A stretch of DNA of 64,000 nucleotides, from positions 16,231 to 80,230 of the forward strand of contig NZ_BAFR01000147.1 in NCBI RefSeq assembly GCF_000308435.1, written 5' to 3'. The DNA is from Nocardia araoensis NBRC 100135. Lineage in GTDB: Bacteria; Actinomycetota; Actinomycetes; Mycobacteriales; Mycobacteriaceae. The position numbers and the translations under genes are program-made. The notes under the pieces were generated by a model. That model was not told the DNA's origin and did no database searches. It worked only from the letters and a program-made list of their open reading frames with translations. Positions 9,233-16,673 of this stretch are shown here, in pieces (within the stretch, counting starts at the first letter, position 1; the number at the start of each line of letters is the position of its first letter).

Positions 9233-9583
9233 AGCCCGCTCGCACCGCGCGCGGTTCCTGGCTACCGCCCGTCGCCGCGGATCCGCGCGCCGATCCGGAG
9301 CGCGACCGCTTCGGCGCGCCGCCCGCGCTCGACTTCCCGACGGCGCCTTCGACCTGGTGCTGAGCTCGCATCTGCTGTTCACTTACGCCGACCGGTCGGA
9401 CTTCGGCTTCCACTTGGCGGCGCTGCGCGAACTGGCGCGGCTCAGCCGTGGCGAAGTTCGGGTGTTCCGCTCGTCGACCACGCGGGCGGGCCGCTGGACG
9501 ACCTGCTGGATCGGCTCCGGCAGGCGCTGGACCGCGAAGGTGTTCGCACCACCCCATGGCCCACCGCGGCGAATCTGTGTTAA
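9233..9583 (+). pseudogene. Decayed C-terminal part of a class I SAM-dependent methyltransferase
   Basis: No single frame is open, but three short frames read in succession as one protein: ADPERDRFGAPPALDFP, then after a one-base slip DGAFDLVLSSHLLFTYADR and FHLAALRELARLSRGEVRVF, then after a second slip PLVDHAGGPLDDLLDRLRQ and ALDREGVRTTPWPTAAN. The phrase DGAFDLVLSSHLLFTYADR is characteristic of a common actinobacterial methyltransferase family. The N-terminal SAM-binding half is absent. A frameshifted, truncated relic; it should not be functional. Confidence 0.65.
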
Positions 9584-9609
9584 CTTAATCGAGAATGGCA
9601 GTTAACTTA
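9579..9609. promoter_or_regulatory. Two GTTAACTTA direct repeats before the thiolase gene
   Basis: GTTAACTTA occurs at 9579-9587 and again at 9601-9609, a 22-bp period, about two turns of the helix. Each copy contains the palindrome GTTAAC. The second copy ends 18 bases before the ATG of the thiolase, overlapping the place where the promoter or leader must be. The arrangement is like a cooperative repressor site for the thiolase-SDR pair. The AT-rich runs stand out in this GC-rich DNA. Confidence 0.45.
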
Positions 9610-9627
9610 TCTGATCGGAGATGGCCC

Positions 9628-10797
9628 ATGAGGTCCGCCGTCGTCGTCGATGTCGTCCGCACACCGTCCGGTAAGGGCAAAGCAGGCGGCGGCCTGTCGG
9701 ACGTGCATCCGGCCACCCTGCTCGCAGGCGTGCTCGCCGAACTCGTCGCCCGCAACGACCTGGATCCCGCCGTGGTGGACGACGTGGTCGGCGGGTGCGT
9801 CACGCAGAGCGGGGAGCAGGCGTTCAACATCAGCAGGACCGCCGCGCTGGCCGCCGGATTCCCGGAGTCGGTGCCCGCCACCACGGTGGATCGGCAGTGC
9901 GGGTCCAGCCAGCAGGCCGCGCACTTCGCGGCGCAGGGTGTCATCGCGGGCGCCTACGACGTCGCGATCGCGTGCGGCGTCGAATCGATGAGCCGCGCGC
10001 CGATGTTCTCCAACGGCCAGGGCAAGGACGCCAACCGCGGTCCGCTCGCCCACCGCTACCCGGACGGCCTCATCCAGCAGGGCATCGCGGCCGAGGTGAT
10101 CGCCGCGCGGTGGAAGTTCGACCGCGCCGCGCTCGACGAGTTCGCGGCTCGCTCGCATCGGCTCGCCGCCGACACCGCGGCACAAGGCGGCTTCGACAAC
10201 GAATTGGTCGCGGCGGGCACCCTCACGGCCGACGAGACGATCCGGCCCGCCACCACCGGGGAAAGCCTCGCGAAGCTGCGGCCCGCCTTCGTCGACGACC
10301 AGTACACCGCGCGCTTCCCGGAGATCGAGTGGTCGATCACCCCGGGCAACTCCTCGCCGCTGACCGACGGCGCCTCGGCCGCGCTGATCATGAGCGAGGA
10401 GGCGGCCGCGAAACTCGGCCTGCGCCCGCGCGCCCGGTTCCACTCGTTCTCCGTGGTGGGCGACGACCCACTGCTCATGCTCACGGCCGTGATCCCGGCC
10501 ACCCGCAAGGTGCTGGATCGCGCCGGGCTGAGCATCGACGACATCGATGCCTATGAGGTGAACGAGGCGTTCGCGCCCGTACCTTTGGTCTGGCAGCACG
10601 AACTGAACGCCGATCCGGACAAGTTGAACCCCCGCGGCGGCGCCATCGCCCTCGGCCACCCGCTGGGCGCCTCCGGCACCCGCATCCTGGCGACGCTGGT
10701 CAACCACCTGGAGCAGACCGGCGGCCGCTACGGCCTGCAGACGATGTGCGAGGCGGGCGGCCTGGCCAACGCGACGATCATCGAACGCCTCGGATGA
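9628..10797 (+). CDS. Thiolase (acetyl-CoA acyltransferase)
   Basis: 389 residues. Acyl-accepting Cys is in VDRQCGSSQQAA; NEAFAPV, GGAIALGHPLGASG and the C-terminal second active-site Cys in QTMCEAGGLANA are all present (CEAGG where many thiolases have CIGGG). Start ATG 9628 has GGAG seven bases upstream, giving MRSAVVVDVVRTP, the usual thiolase opening. It catalyses CoA-dependent cleavage of 3-ketoacyl-CoA or the reverse condensation. Translationally coupled by ATGA to the SDR gene, so the two probably act on the same acyl chain. Confidence 0.9.
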   Translation: MRSAVVVDVVRTPSGKGKAGGGLSDVHPATLLAGVLAELVARNDLDPAVVDDVVGGCVTQSGEQAFNISRTAALAAGFPESVPATTVDRQCGSSQQAAHFAAQGVIAGAYDVAIACGVESMSRAPMFSNGQGKDANRGPLAHRYPDGLIQQGIAAEVIAARWKFDRAALDEFAARSHRLAADTAAQGGFDNELVAAGTLTADETIRPATTGESLAKLRPAFVDDQYTARFPEIEWSITPGNSSPLTDGASAALIMSEEAAAKLGLRPRARFHSFSVVGDDPLLMLTAVIPATRKVLDRAGLSIDDIDAYEVNEAFAPVPLVWQHELNADPDKLNPRGGAIALGHPLGASGTRILATLVNHLEQTGGRYGLQTMCEAGGLANATIIERLG

Positions 10798-11534
10798 GCA
10801 CCCGCTCCGCACTGATCACCGGAGGTTCGCGTGGCATCGGCGCCGAGGTGGCACGCCGCCTGGCGGGCGAGGGTTATCACCTGACTCTCGCCGCGCGCAC
10901 GCTCGACACGCTCGAGCAGACCGCGGCGCGCCTGCGCGCGGAAACCGGAGCCGAAGTGCACCCGGCGGTCGCGCAGATGAACGATCTCGACCAGGTGCGC
11001 GCCTTGGCCCAAGCGCATGAGGAACGATTCGGCGGCATGAACGCGCTGGTACTGAGCGCGGGCACCGGCACGGCGGGCGCCGTGGCCGATCTGCCCGCGA
11101 AGGCGTACGAGCGCATGCTCGACGTGAATTTCCGCGCGCCCTCGACGCTGATCCAGGCCGCGTTGCCGCTGCTGCGCAAGAGCGCGGACGACGATCGGGA
11201 GCGCGGTGCGAAGATCATCGCGCTGGCTTCCATCACCGGTGTGGCGGGAGAGGCGGGCCTGGCGGCCTACGGAGCCACCAAGGCGGCGCTCATCTCGCTG
11301 TGCGAGACGGTCTCGCTGGAGGAGTCCGCGAACGGCGTCAGCGCGACGGCGATCTCTCCCGGCTATGTCGACACCGACATGACGGCGTGGAAGCGTGATG
11401 TCCTCGACCGGTCCGCCATGCTGACCACCGGTGACATCGCCGAGATGGTGCTGGCGATCACCCGGCTGTCCCGCAACGCGGTGGTGCCGAACATCGTGCT
11501 GTCCCGCGCCGGTGACCAGCTGTGGCGGGCCTGA
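10794..11534 (+). CDS. SDR-family oxidoreductase coupled to the thiolase
   Basis: 246 residues, classical SDR: TGGSRGIG at the N-terminus, LSAGTG in place of NNAG, SITG with the catalytic Ser, YGATK (Tyr/Lys) and SPGYVDTDM. ATG 10794 overlaps the thiolase stop in ATGA. A 3-hydroxyacyl-CoA dehydrogenase or 3-ketoacyl reductase role is plausible next to a thiolase, but the substrate is not determined by sequence. Confidence 0.85.
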   Translation: MSTRSALITGGSRGIGAEVARRLAGEGYHLTLAARTLDTLEQTAARLRAETGAEVHPAVAQMNDLDQVRALAQAHEERFGGMNALVLSAGTGTAGAVADLPAKAYERMLDVNFRAPSTLIQAALPLLRKSADDDRERGAKIIALASITGVAGEAGLAAYGATKAALISLCETVSLEESANGVSATAISPGYVDTDMTAWKRDVLDRSAMLTTGDIAEMVLAITRLSRNAVVPNIVLSRAGDQLWRA

Positions 11535-11538
11535 GGAC

Positions 11539-11619
11539 CGTTACCTGGCAGCGACCGGCATGAGTCTGCGCACCCTGGCCGCCCGCGCCGCGGCGCGGCG
11601 TTACCTGACGGCGACCGGC
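11539..11619 (+). repeat. Imperfect 21-bp direct repeat, 60-bp period
   Basis: CGTTACCTGGCAGCGACCGGC at 11539-11559 recurs at 11599-11619 with two changes, exactly 60 bases later. It lies just after the SDR stop codon. Read in frame both copies give RYLxATG, so this may be a short internal duplication of former coding sequence. No gene could be assigned to it. Confidence 0.5.
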
Positions 11620-11758
11620 GCGATCCCGCGCCACCGAGGAAGACGAATTCGGGTTCGGTGAATCCGGATTCGGAGTTGCTGATCGAATTTCGAATTATCG
11701 GCGAGATTGCGTCGATAACGGAAATTCGGGCCGACGGGGTATTATCGGCCAAAACAAT

Positions 11759-11791
11759 CCGGCGCCTACCGCGGATTGCGGTAGGCGCCGG
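11759..11791 (-). terminator. Rho-independent terminator of the rpf gene
   Basis: A perfect 14-bp inverted repeat (CCGGCGCCTACCGC and its complement) with a 5-base loop begins eight bases past the rpf stop codon. On the minus strand it is followed by GGATTGTTTTGG, a modest T-run. The plus strand has no T-run after it, so it serves the rpf transcript. Confidence 0.75.
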
Positions 11792-11798
11792 TGACGCA

Positions 11799-12128
11799 TC
11801 AGAGGTAAGCGCCGCACACGGGCCAGGCACCCGGGCCCTGGGTCGCGAGAACGTTCTCGGCGACGCGGATCTGCTCTTCGCGGCTGGCGTTGGACGGGCT
11901 GCCGCTGCCGCCGTTGGCCTCCCAGGTGCTCTGGGTGAACTGCAGGCCGCCCGAGAAGCCGTTACCAGTGTTGGTGGACCAGTTGCCACTGCTCTCGCAC
12001 TGCGCGACGGCGTCCCAGTTGTGGGCCGACGCGGTCGCGGTGGACAGACCGAACGGCACGGCGACGAAAGCGCCGATGGCCGCGGTGAAGCCGAGAACAC
12101 GAGTGGTGAATTTACGGTTATGCGACAT
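11799..12128 (-). CDS. Resuscitation-promoting factor (Rpf-type transglycosylase), short form
   Basis: 109 residues from ATG 12128: a signal peptide (MSHNRKFTTRVLGF, then a hydrophobic run ending TASA) followed by one Rpf domain of about 75 residues. The domain begins NWDAVAQCESSGNW, with the catalytic Glu in QCESSG, and has GGLQFTQSTW and a second Cys in WPVCGAYL for the conserved disulfide. No LysM or G5 domain, so it resembles RpfC/RpfD-size proteins. It cleaves peptidoglycan outside the cell and promotes growth resumption. It has its own terminator, a long leader and an upstream Crp-like site; rpfA of M. tuberculosis is known to be controlled by Crp (Rv3676). Confidence 0.92.
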   Translation of the reverse strand: MSHNRKFTTRVLGFTAAIGAFVAVPFGLSTATASAHNWDAVAQCESSGNWSTNTGNGFSGGLQFTQSTWEANGGSGSPSNASREEQIRVAENVLATQGPGAWPVCGAYL

Positions 12129-12418
12129 GGAGATTTCCCGCCTGCGCCCACCGGCTCGGCGAATTCGAATTCGCCGCGCCCCTGCCCCCAGGGAAGTTCG
12201 TGGACACTCGAACCGCGGGACAGGGTTTCCGGCGTTCTGCGATTCGAGCTCGATCTCGGTGTTGCCCCGAGCCGTGACCGACGTTAGCGGAGATGTCACG
12301 ACAGATCACGTTCGAATAACGTCGGCCCAGGTTTAACCCCTGGTCGAGACTCTGCGCCATTACCCCAGGTCGATCGCGAAAAATCGGCCGATATCGACCG
12401 GCCGTTATGCCGCCGTTA
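12129..12418 (-). promoter_or_regulatory. Long leader of the rpf gene, possible c-di-AMP (ydaO-type) riboswitch
   Basis: About 290 bases separate the Crp-like site from the rpf start. The minus strand contains CGCTAACGTCGGTCACGG followed by CTCGGGGCAACACC, then GGAAACCCTGTCCCGCGG and CCACGAACTTCCC. This order loosely resembles the 5' half of ydaO-class riboswitches (GCUAA, then GC-rich stem, then GGGGAC). Such elements are known before rpf genes in Actinobacteria. I could not fold it or find the consensus GUCAGCUAACC part, so the riboswitch call is weak; the unusual leader length is not. Confidence 0.3.
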
Positions 12419-12434
12419 TGTGATCGAGATCACC
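12419..12434. promoter_or_regulatory. Crp (Rv3676)-like binding site upstream of rpf
   Basis: TGTGATCGAGATCACC matches the Crp consensus TGTGA-N6-TCACA at nine of ten positions. It lies about 290 bases upstream of the rpf ATG, which fits a promoter followed by a long leader. In M. tuberculosis Crp directly activates rpfA. No other gene start is within 280 bases on either side. Confidence 0.6.
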
Positions 12435-12723
12435 GCGATATGGTGAAGCGGATCGCATTTTCGCAGGTCCACGACTTGCAGTAGTAGGCATACAGGTGCT
12501 GCCCTGCGCCGCCGCACAGTCGGCAGCTACCAAGTCGTTACCTTCCCGAAGCGTCAGAGATGGCGTCGTGACGCCGAGGCCGGACCATCGACCCGCGACC
12601 GTTCCGTGATCTGGCCGCGAGCTCGGCAACCCGGCCGTACACCGTCGTCGGCCCTACGCGGGACTCGGCGCCGGGTACGGCGCCGGAAACGCGCTGAACG
12701 CTCCGCTCCGGCGCCGACGCGGG

Positions 12724-13188
12724 CTACTTGCCGTGCGCCCGCAACTGGTAGAGCCCTTCGGTCTCCGCCACCACGACGCCGTCGGCGTCGGTGACCACGG
12801 CCCGCAGCGTGAAGTCGGACTTGCCGTTCGCCGCCGCCTCCGCGGTGATCCGCGTGATCTCCTCCTCCGACAGCATCGCCTCCGCGCGCACATCCGTCTT
12901 GGCCGGCTTGCGGAAGGAGATGCGCAGGTCCTTGACCAACGGATAGAACGCCGAGTTGTCGAACGTGGCGATCGCGATCGCGCCGCCGAGAATCTCGGCC
13001 ACGGTGAACAGCACTCCGGCGTACATCACGCCGAAGTGGTTGCCGTTGCCCTCGGCGGGCACCGAGGTCGCCGCGAAACCGCGCCGCACCTCCACCGCCT
13101 GCACCCCCATCTTGTGCGCGATCGGGATGGTGAATTCCAGTGCCCCGTTGACGATGTCCTTGAACGCAGGAGTCTCGACGTCGCTCAT
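12724..13188 (-). CDS. Hotdog-fold thioesterase-like protein (DUF4442/YiiD C-terminal type)
   Basis: 154 residues with the hotdog pattern: GNGNHFGVMYAGVLFTVAEILGG forms the central helix and LVKDLRISFRKPAKTDV the following strands. The typical HxGxxxA of PaaI thioesterases appears only in divergent form. Likely acyl-CoA or acyl-ACP hydrolase; located downstream of an acyl-CoA dehydrogenase on the same strand, 144 bases apart, which suggests lipid metabolism. The N-terminal start MSDVETPAFK is preceded by a weak GGGACGG ribosome site. Confidence 0.72.
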   Translation of the reverse strand: MSDVETPAFKDIVNGALEFTIPIAHKMGVQAVEVRRGFAATSVPAEGNGNHFGVMYAGVLFTVAEILGGAIAIATFDNSAFYPLVKDLRISFRKPAKTDVRAEAMLSEEEITRITAEAAANGKSDFTLRAVVTDADGVVVAETEGLYQLRAHGK

Positions 13189-13295
13189 CGCAACCGTCCC
13201 TTCACGCCGGAGGTGGCCCGCACCTCGTTGTCTCTGCCACGGCCACCTCGGTGGACGTCACCGAAGCGTAGGCCCTCAGGAGCACAGCCGAGCAG

Positions 13296-13318
13296 AGTGT
13301 TGGCGGTTTGCCAACACT
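13296..13318. promoter_or_regulatory. Perfect dyad AGTGTTGGC-N5-GCCAACACT
   Basis: Nine-base arms with a five-base spacer, between the thioesterase start (13188) and the acyl-CoA dehydrogenase stop (13333). There is no T-run on the minus strand after it, so an operator for the thioesterase gene is more likely than a terminator; it could still be a terminator-like end for the dehydrogenase transcript. Confidence 0.4.
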
Positions 13319-13332
13319 GCCTGCCGCGCCCA

Positions 13333-14478
13333 TCACAGACTGCGGGCGATGATCTCCTTCATGATCTCGTTGGTGCCGCCGTAGATCTTCTGCACGCGGC
13401 TGTCGGTCCACATCCGTGAGATCGGGTATTCGGTCATGTAGCCGTAACCGCCGTGCAGTTGGAGGCACTCGTCGGCCACCGACATCGCGCGATCGGTGGT
13501 CCACCACTTGGCCATGGCGACGGTCGGGATGTCCAGTTCCCCGCGCAGATGCCGCATGATGCAGTCGTCCAGGAACACCCGGGCCACCCGGGTCTCGGTG
13601 GCCGCCTCGGCCAGGGTGAACTTGGTGTTCTGGAAGGCGAACAGCGGCTTTCCGAACGCGTGCCGCTCCTTGGTGTAGCGCAGCGTCACCTCCAGCGCGG
13701 CCTCCATCCCGGCCACCGATCCGACGGCGATGATCAGCCGCTCCTGTGGAAGCTGCTGCATCAGCTGGATGAAGCCCTGCCCTTCCTGCGTGCCGAGCAG
13801 GTTGGACACCGGCACCCGGACGTCCTCGAAGAACAGCTCCGAGGTGTCCTGCCCCTTCTGCCCTACCTTGTCCAGCACCCGGCCGCGCCGGAAGCCCGGC
13901 CGATCGGCCTCGACCAGGATCAGCGAGATGCCGCCTGCGCCTTCGCTGGTGTCGGTCTTGGCGACCACGATGATGAGGTCGGCCTGGCTGCCGTTGGTGA
14001 TGAAGGTCTTGGAACCGTTCACCACGTACTCGTCGCCCTCGCGGATCGCCTTGGTCTTGACGTTCTGCAGGTCCGATCCCGTACCGGGCTCGGTCATCGC
14101 GATCGCGCCGACGACCTCACCGGTGGCCATCTTGGGCAGCCACTGCCGCTTCTGCTCTTCGGTGCCGTAGTGCAGCAGGTAGTGCGCGACGATGCCGCTG
14201 TGCAAGGTGGCGCCCCACGAGGTGTCGAACGCCCTGGCCTGCTCCTCGATCAGCACCGCCTCGTGCGCGAAGGTGCCGCCGCCACCGCCGTACTCCTCCG
14301 GGATCGACGCGCACAGCAGGCCGAGGGCGCCCGCCTTGTTCCAGAACTCGCGGTCGACGTGGTGCTGCTCGATGAACTTGTCGATGTTCGGCGTCAACTC
14401 CTTCGCGAAGAACGAGCGGGCGAGCTCGCGCAGGGCGTCCAGGTCGTCGTCGAGCCAGGCGGACCGGTAGGTCGTCAT
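13333..14478 (-). CDS. Acyl-CoA dehydrogenase
   Basis: 381 residues, standard FadE length. IAMTEPGTGSDL is the FAD-side signature, followed by TFITNGSQADLIIV, the central RRGRVLDKVGQKGQDTSELF strand and the C-terminal QLHGGYGYMTEYPISRMWTD. The likely catalytic Glu is in YGGTNEIMKEII near the end. It oxidises an acyl-CoA to the trans-2-enoyl-CoA with transfer to electron-transfer flavoprotein. Divergent from the TetR gene at 14589; the 110-bp gap holds two identical-consensus 15-bp dyads, so it is almost certainly repressed by that regulator. Confidence 0.92.
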   Translation of the reverse strand: MTTYRSAWLDDDLDALRELARSFFAKELTPNIDKFIEQHHVDREFWNKAGALGLLCASIPEEYGGGGGTFAHEAVLIEEQARAFDTSWGATLHSGIVAHYLLHYGTEEQKRQWLPKMATGEVVGAIAMTEPGTGSDLQNVKTKAIREGDEYVVNGSKTFITNGSQADLIIVVAKTDTSEGAGGISLILVEADRPGFRRGRVLDKVGQKGQDTSELFFEDVRVPVSNLLGTQEGQGFIQLMQQLPQERLIIAVGSVAGMEAALEVTLRYTKERHAFGKPLFAFQNTKFTLAEAATETRVARVFLDDCIMRHLRGELDIPTVAMAKWWTTDRAMSVADECLQLHGGYGYMTEYPISRMWTDSRVQKIYGGTNEIMKEIIARSL

Positions 14479-14516
14479 TCGGGTGTTCCTTGCGAAGAGT
14501 GATACCGACAGTTACG

Positions 14517-14558
14517 GGTACAGTGTGTACCAACGATCCGCCGGGTACAAGGTGTACC
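14517..14558. promoter_or_regulatory. Tandem TetR operators GGTACA-N3-TGTACC
   Basis: Two perfect 15-bp dyads, GGTACAGTGTGTACC at 14517-14531 and GGTACAAGGTGTACC at 14544-14558, differ only in the spacer and are 27 bp apart centre to centre. They fill the gap between the acyl-CoA dehydrogenase and TetR starts, so one repressor could control both directions. Confidence 0.8.
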
Positions 14559-14588
14559 ACTCGATCCGCCTGCCGATACGCTGAGCCG

Positions 14589-15260
14589 GTGGCAAGACGA
14601 CCTTGGGTGGACACCGCCGACGTGCGGCGTTCCACCAGCGACCGGCCCGGCCGCGACGAGCGCCGCCGGGCCATCGTGGCGGCCGCGATCGCGGCCATCG
14701 AGGAAGACGGCCCGCACGCGCTGACCGGCCGGATCGCCGACCGCGCCGGACTGGCCCGCACCCACGTCTACCGGCATTTCGCCAGCAAGGAGGAGCTGGA
14801 CCTGGCAGTCGCCCGGCACGCGCACCACGATCTGACCGAACGGATCCGCGCGCGTTTGGCGGTGGACGGCACCCCCCTGGACATCATCCGCGCGCCTTTG
14901 GCCCAGCACGTGCGGTGGGCCGCCGAGCATCCCAATCTCTATCGCTTCCTGGTCGGACGCGACTACCGGCGCGGCCGCAACGAACCGCGGGTCGGCGGAA
15001 GCGCGTTCGCCGCCGAGATCTCCGCCGCGGCGACGCGCTACCTGCCGGAATTCGGGGCCGACCCGCTGGCCGCGGACCGGGTGGTGGTCGCCCTGCTCGG
15101 CTTGGTGGACGCCTCGGTGCGCTGGTGGCTGGCACACCACGACACCACCGAGAGCGCGCTCGTCGACCGCCTGACCACCGAGTGCTGGCTGCTCATCGAC
15201 AACCGGCTCCGCGATCTGGGCATCGCGGTCGACCCTCGAAAACCGTTGCCGGGCAATTGA
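14589..15260 (+). CDS. TetR-family regulator divergent from the acyl-CoA dehydrogenase
   Basis: 223 residues from GTG 14589. N-terminal DNA-binding domain: RRAIVAAAIAAIEEDGPHAL then IADRAGLARTHVYRHFASKEEL, the classical TetR helix-turn-helix. The C-terminal ligand domain has no close motif I can name. A start 33 codons upstream is open but would put the operators inside the coding region, so GTG 14589 is preferred. Predicted autoregulator and repressor of the dehydrogenase, perhaps sensing an acyl-CoA. Confidence 0.87.
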   Translation: MARRPWVDTADVRRSTSDRPGRDERRRAIVAAAIAAIEEDGPHALTGRIADRAGLARTHVYRHFASKEELDLAVARHAHHDLTERIRARLAVDGTPLDIIRAPLAQHVRWAAEHPNLYRFLVGRDYRRGRNEPRVGGSAFAAEISAAATRYLPEFGADPLAADRVVVALLGLVDASVRWWLAHHDTTESALVDRLTTECWLLIDNRLRDLGIAVDPRKPLPGN

Positions 15261-15279
15261 GTCCCCAGCGGTGGCGGGG

Positions 15280-15846
15280 TCAACGCGCGGCGGGGACCAC
15301 TTCGCGCGTGATGGCGTGCACGAAATCGGGCAGATCGCCGGGGTTGCGCGAGGTGAGCAAGGTCCACCCGCCCTCGGCGGAGCGCACCGCCGCTTCGTCG
15401 ACCCAGTCGCCGCCCGCGTTGACGATGTCGGTCCGCAGCGAGAAGTACGAGGTCAGCGTCTTGCCGCGCACCAACTCGGCGTTCACGAGCAGCCACGGGC
15501 CGTGGCAGATCGCCGCGATCGGCTTGCCCGCGCCCGCGAACTCCTTGGCCAGTTCGATCGCCCGGTCGGTGACCCGCAGTTTGTCCGCGTTCACCGTGCC
15601 GCCGGGGACCACCAGCACGTCGAAATCGTCCACGGAGACCTCGTGCACCGACGTATCCGGTCGCACGACGGTGTCTTTCTCCGTGTCGTGCAGGTAGGTC
15701 TGCACCTCCTCGAGCTTCGGCGCGGCATGGGTCACGCGCGCCCCGCGCTTGCGCAGTTCGTCGCGCGGCACCAGTAGTTCGTCCCGCTCCACGCCCGTAT
15801 TCGAGGTGATGATCAGCACGCGCGTCCCATCCAGTTGGTCGGTCAT
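15280..15846 (-). CDS. DJ-1/PfpI-family protein
   Basis: 188 residues with the DJ-1/PfpI fold: LIITSNTGVERDEL at the N-terminus, VLVVPGGTVNAD, and the nucleophile elbow AAICHGPWLLVNAELVRGK with the conserved Cys and His; LTSRNPGDLPDF closes the domain. Family members are glyoxalases, deglycases, chaperones or proteases. This size and the LTSRNPGDL ending match stress-related PfpI proteins. ATG 15846 has a good AAAGGAG ribosome site. Stands alone, convergent with the TetR gene. Confidence 0.85.
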   Translation of the reverse strand: MTDQLDGTRVLIITSNTGVERDELLVPRDELRKRGARVTHAAPKLEEVQTYLHDTEKDTVVRPDTSVHEVSVDDFDVLVVPGGTVNADKLRVTDRAIELAKEFAGAGKPIAAICHGPWLLVNAELVRGKTLTSYFSLRTDIVNAGGDWVDEAAVRSAEGGWTLLTSRNPGDLPDFVHAITREVVPAAR

Positions 15847-15906
15847 GAGCCGCTCTCCTTTCGCCTCGGGATGGTCCTGTTTCCGGCATGCCGCGCGCGG
15901 GCCGCG

Positions 15907-16566
15907 CTAAACCTCGCCGGAGGCGCGATCCGCGGCGTCGTCCGGCGGCAGCAGCGTGCTGGACAGATGCTCTTGCGCCAGCCTGCGCAGCGCGGCGAGC
16001 AGGGTGTCGCCCAGAATCGTTCCGACGATGGCGGTTTCGGTCATCCGCTCGAGGCCGGGTTCGTTGCGGACCAGGGCGATGTCGGTGGCGGCGATGGCTT
16101 CGCTCGCGTCCGCGTAGTCGTCCATCGCGGCGACCACGTCGTCGTGGCCGAGCAGGCGCAGCGCGGCGCAGACGTCGACGAGCGTGCCGCGGGCCGGGCT
16201 GTCGTCGTCGATCCGCCAGCCGCGCCGGTCCAGCAGCGCCGCGACATCCTCGTCGGCGGCGTCCCGCTGCTCGTCACCGACCTGCGATCGCCGCCCGCCC
16301 AACGCGTATTGCACATGGCCGAGCGAGTCCCGCGCGGAGAGGCTGCCGCTGTCGAGCGCCGCCAGCAGTTCCTTCGCCGCCTCGATGGACACGCCGCCGA
16401 TGTCCACCAGCGCCCGGATCAGCCGCAGCCTGCTGACGTGGGCGTCGCTGTATTCGGCCTGATTGCGATGGGTCCGCACGCCGGAAGGCAGCAGCCCCTC
16501 GCGCACGTAGTACTTGATCGTCGCGGGAGGAACGCCGCTGGCGCGGCTGAGTTCGGCGATCCGCAT
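15907..16566 (-). CDS. MerR-family regulator
   Basis: 219 residues from ATG 16566, which has GAGGAG seven bases upstream. It opens MRIAELSRASGVPPATIKYY, then VREGLLPSGV, the MerR winged helix-turn-helix, followed by AEYSDAHVSRLRLIRALVDIGGVSI. The C-terminal effector domain of about 120 residues is Ala/Leu/Asp-rich, with no Cys metal site, so a metal sensor is unlikely. It is divergent from the three-gene membrane operon and the shared gap has the MerR promoter layout, making autoregulation and control of that operon very likely. Effector unknown. Confidence 0.88.
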   Translation of the reverse strand: MRIAELSRASGVPPATIKYYVREGLLPSGVRTHRNQAEYSDAHVSRLRLIRALVDIGGVSIEAAKELLAALDSGSLSARDSLGHVQYALGGRRSQVGDEQRDAADEDVAALLDRRGWRIDDDSPARGTLVDVCAALRLLGHDDVVAAMDDYADASEAIAATDIALVRNEPGLERMTETAIVGTILGDTLLAALRRLAQEHLSSTLLPPDDAADRASGEV

Positions 16567-16590
16567 CGGACTCCTCGGGCTCGTCACTAC

Positions 16591-16643
16591 TTGACAGTGG
16601 ATAGTACAGCTATCCATAATTGCTGCCGATAGTGCAACTATCG
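16591..16643 (+). promoter_or_regulatory. MerR-type promoter with two dyad operators
   Basis: TTGACA (16591-16596) and CATAAT (16615-16620) make a strong -35/-10 pair with an 18-bp spacer pointing at the gene at 16674. The spacer is filled by the perfect dyad TGGATAGTACAGCTATCCA (16598-16616). A second dyad, CGATAGTGCAACTATCG (16627-16643), shares the core GATAG-N5-CTATC and sits 28 bp downstream, over the likely start site. An elongated spacer holding the operator is the hallmark of MerR regulation; the second copy may give autorepression. Confidence 0.85.
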
Positions 16644-16673
16644 ATACCTTGAGTTTCGAAAGGTCGACGTACC

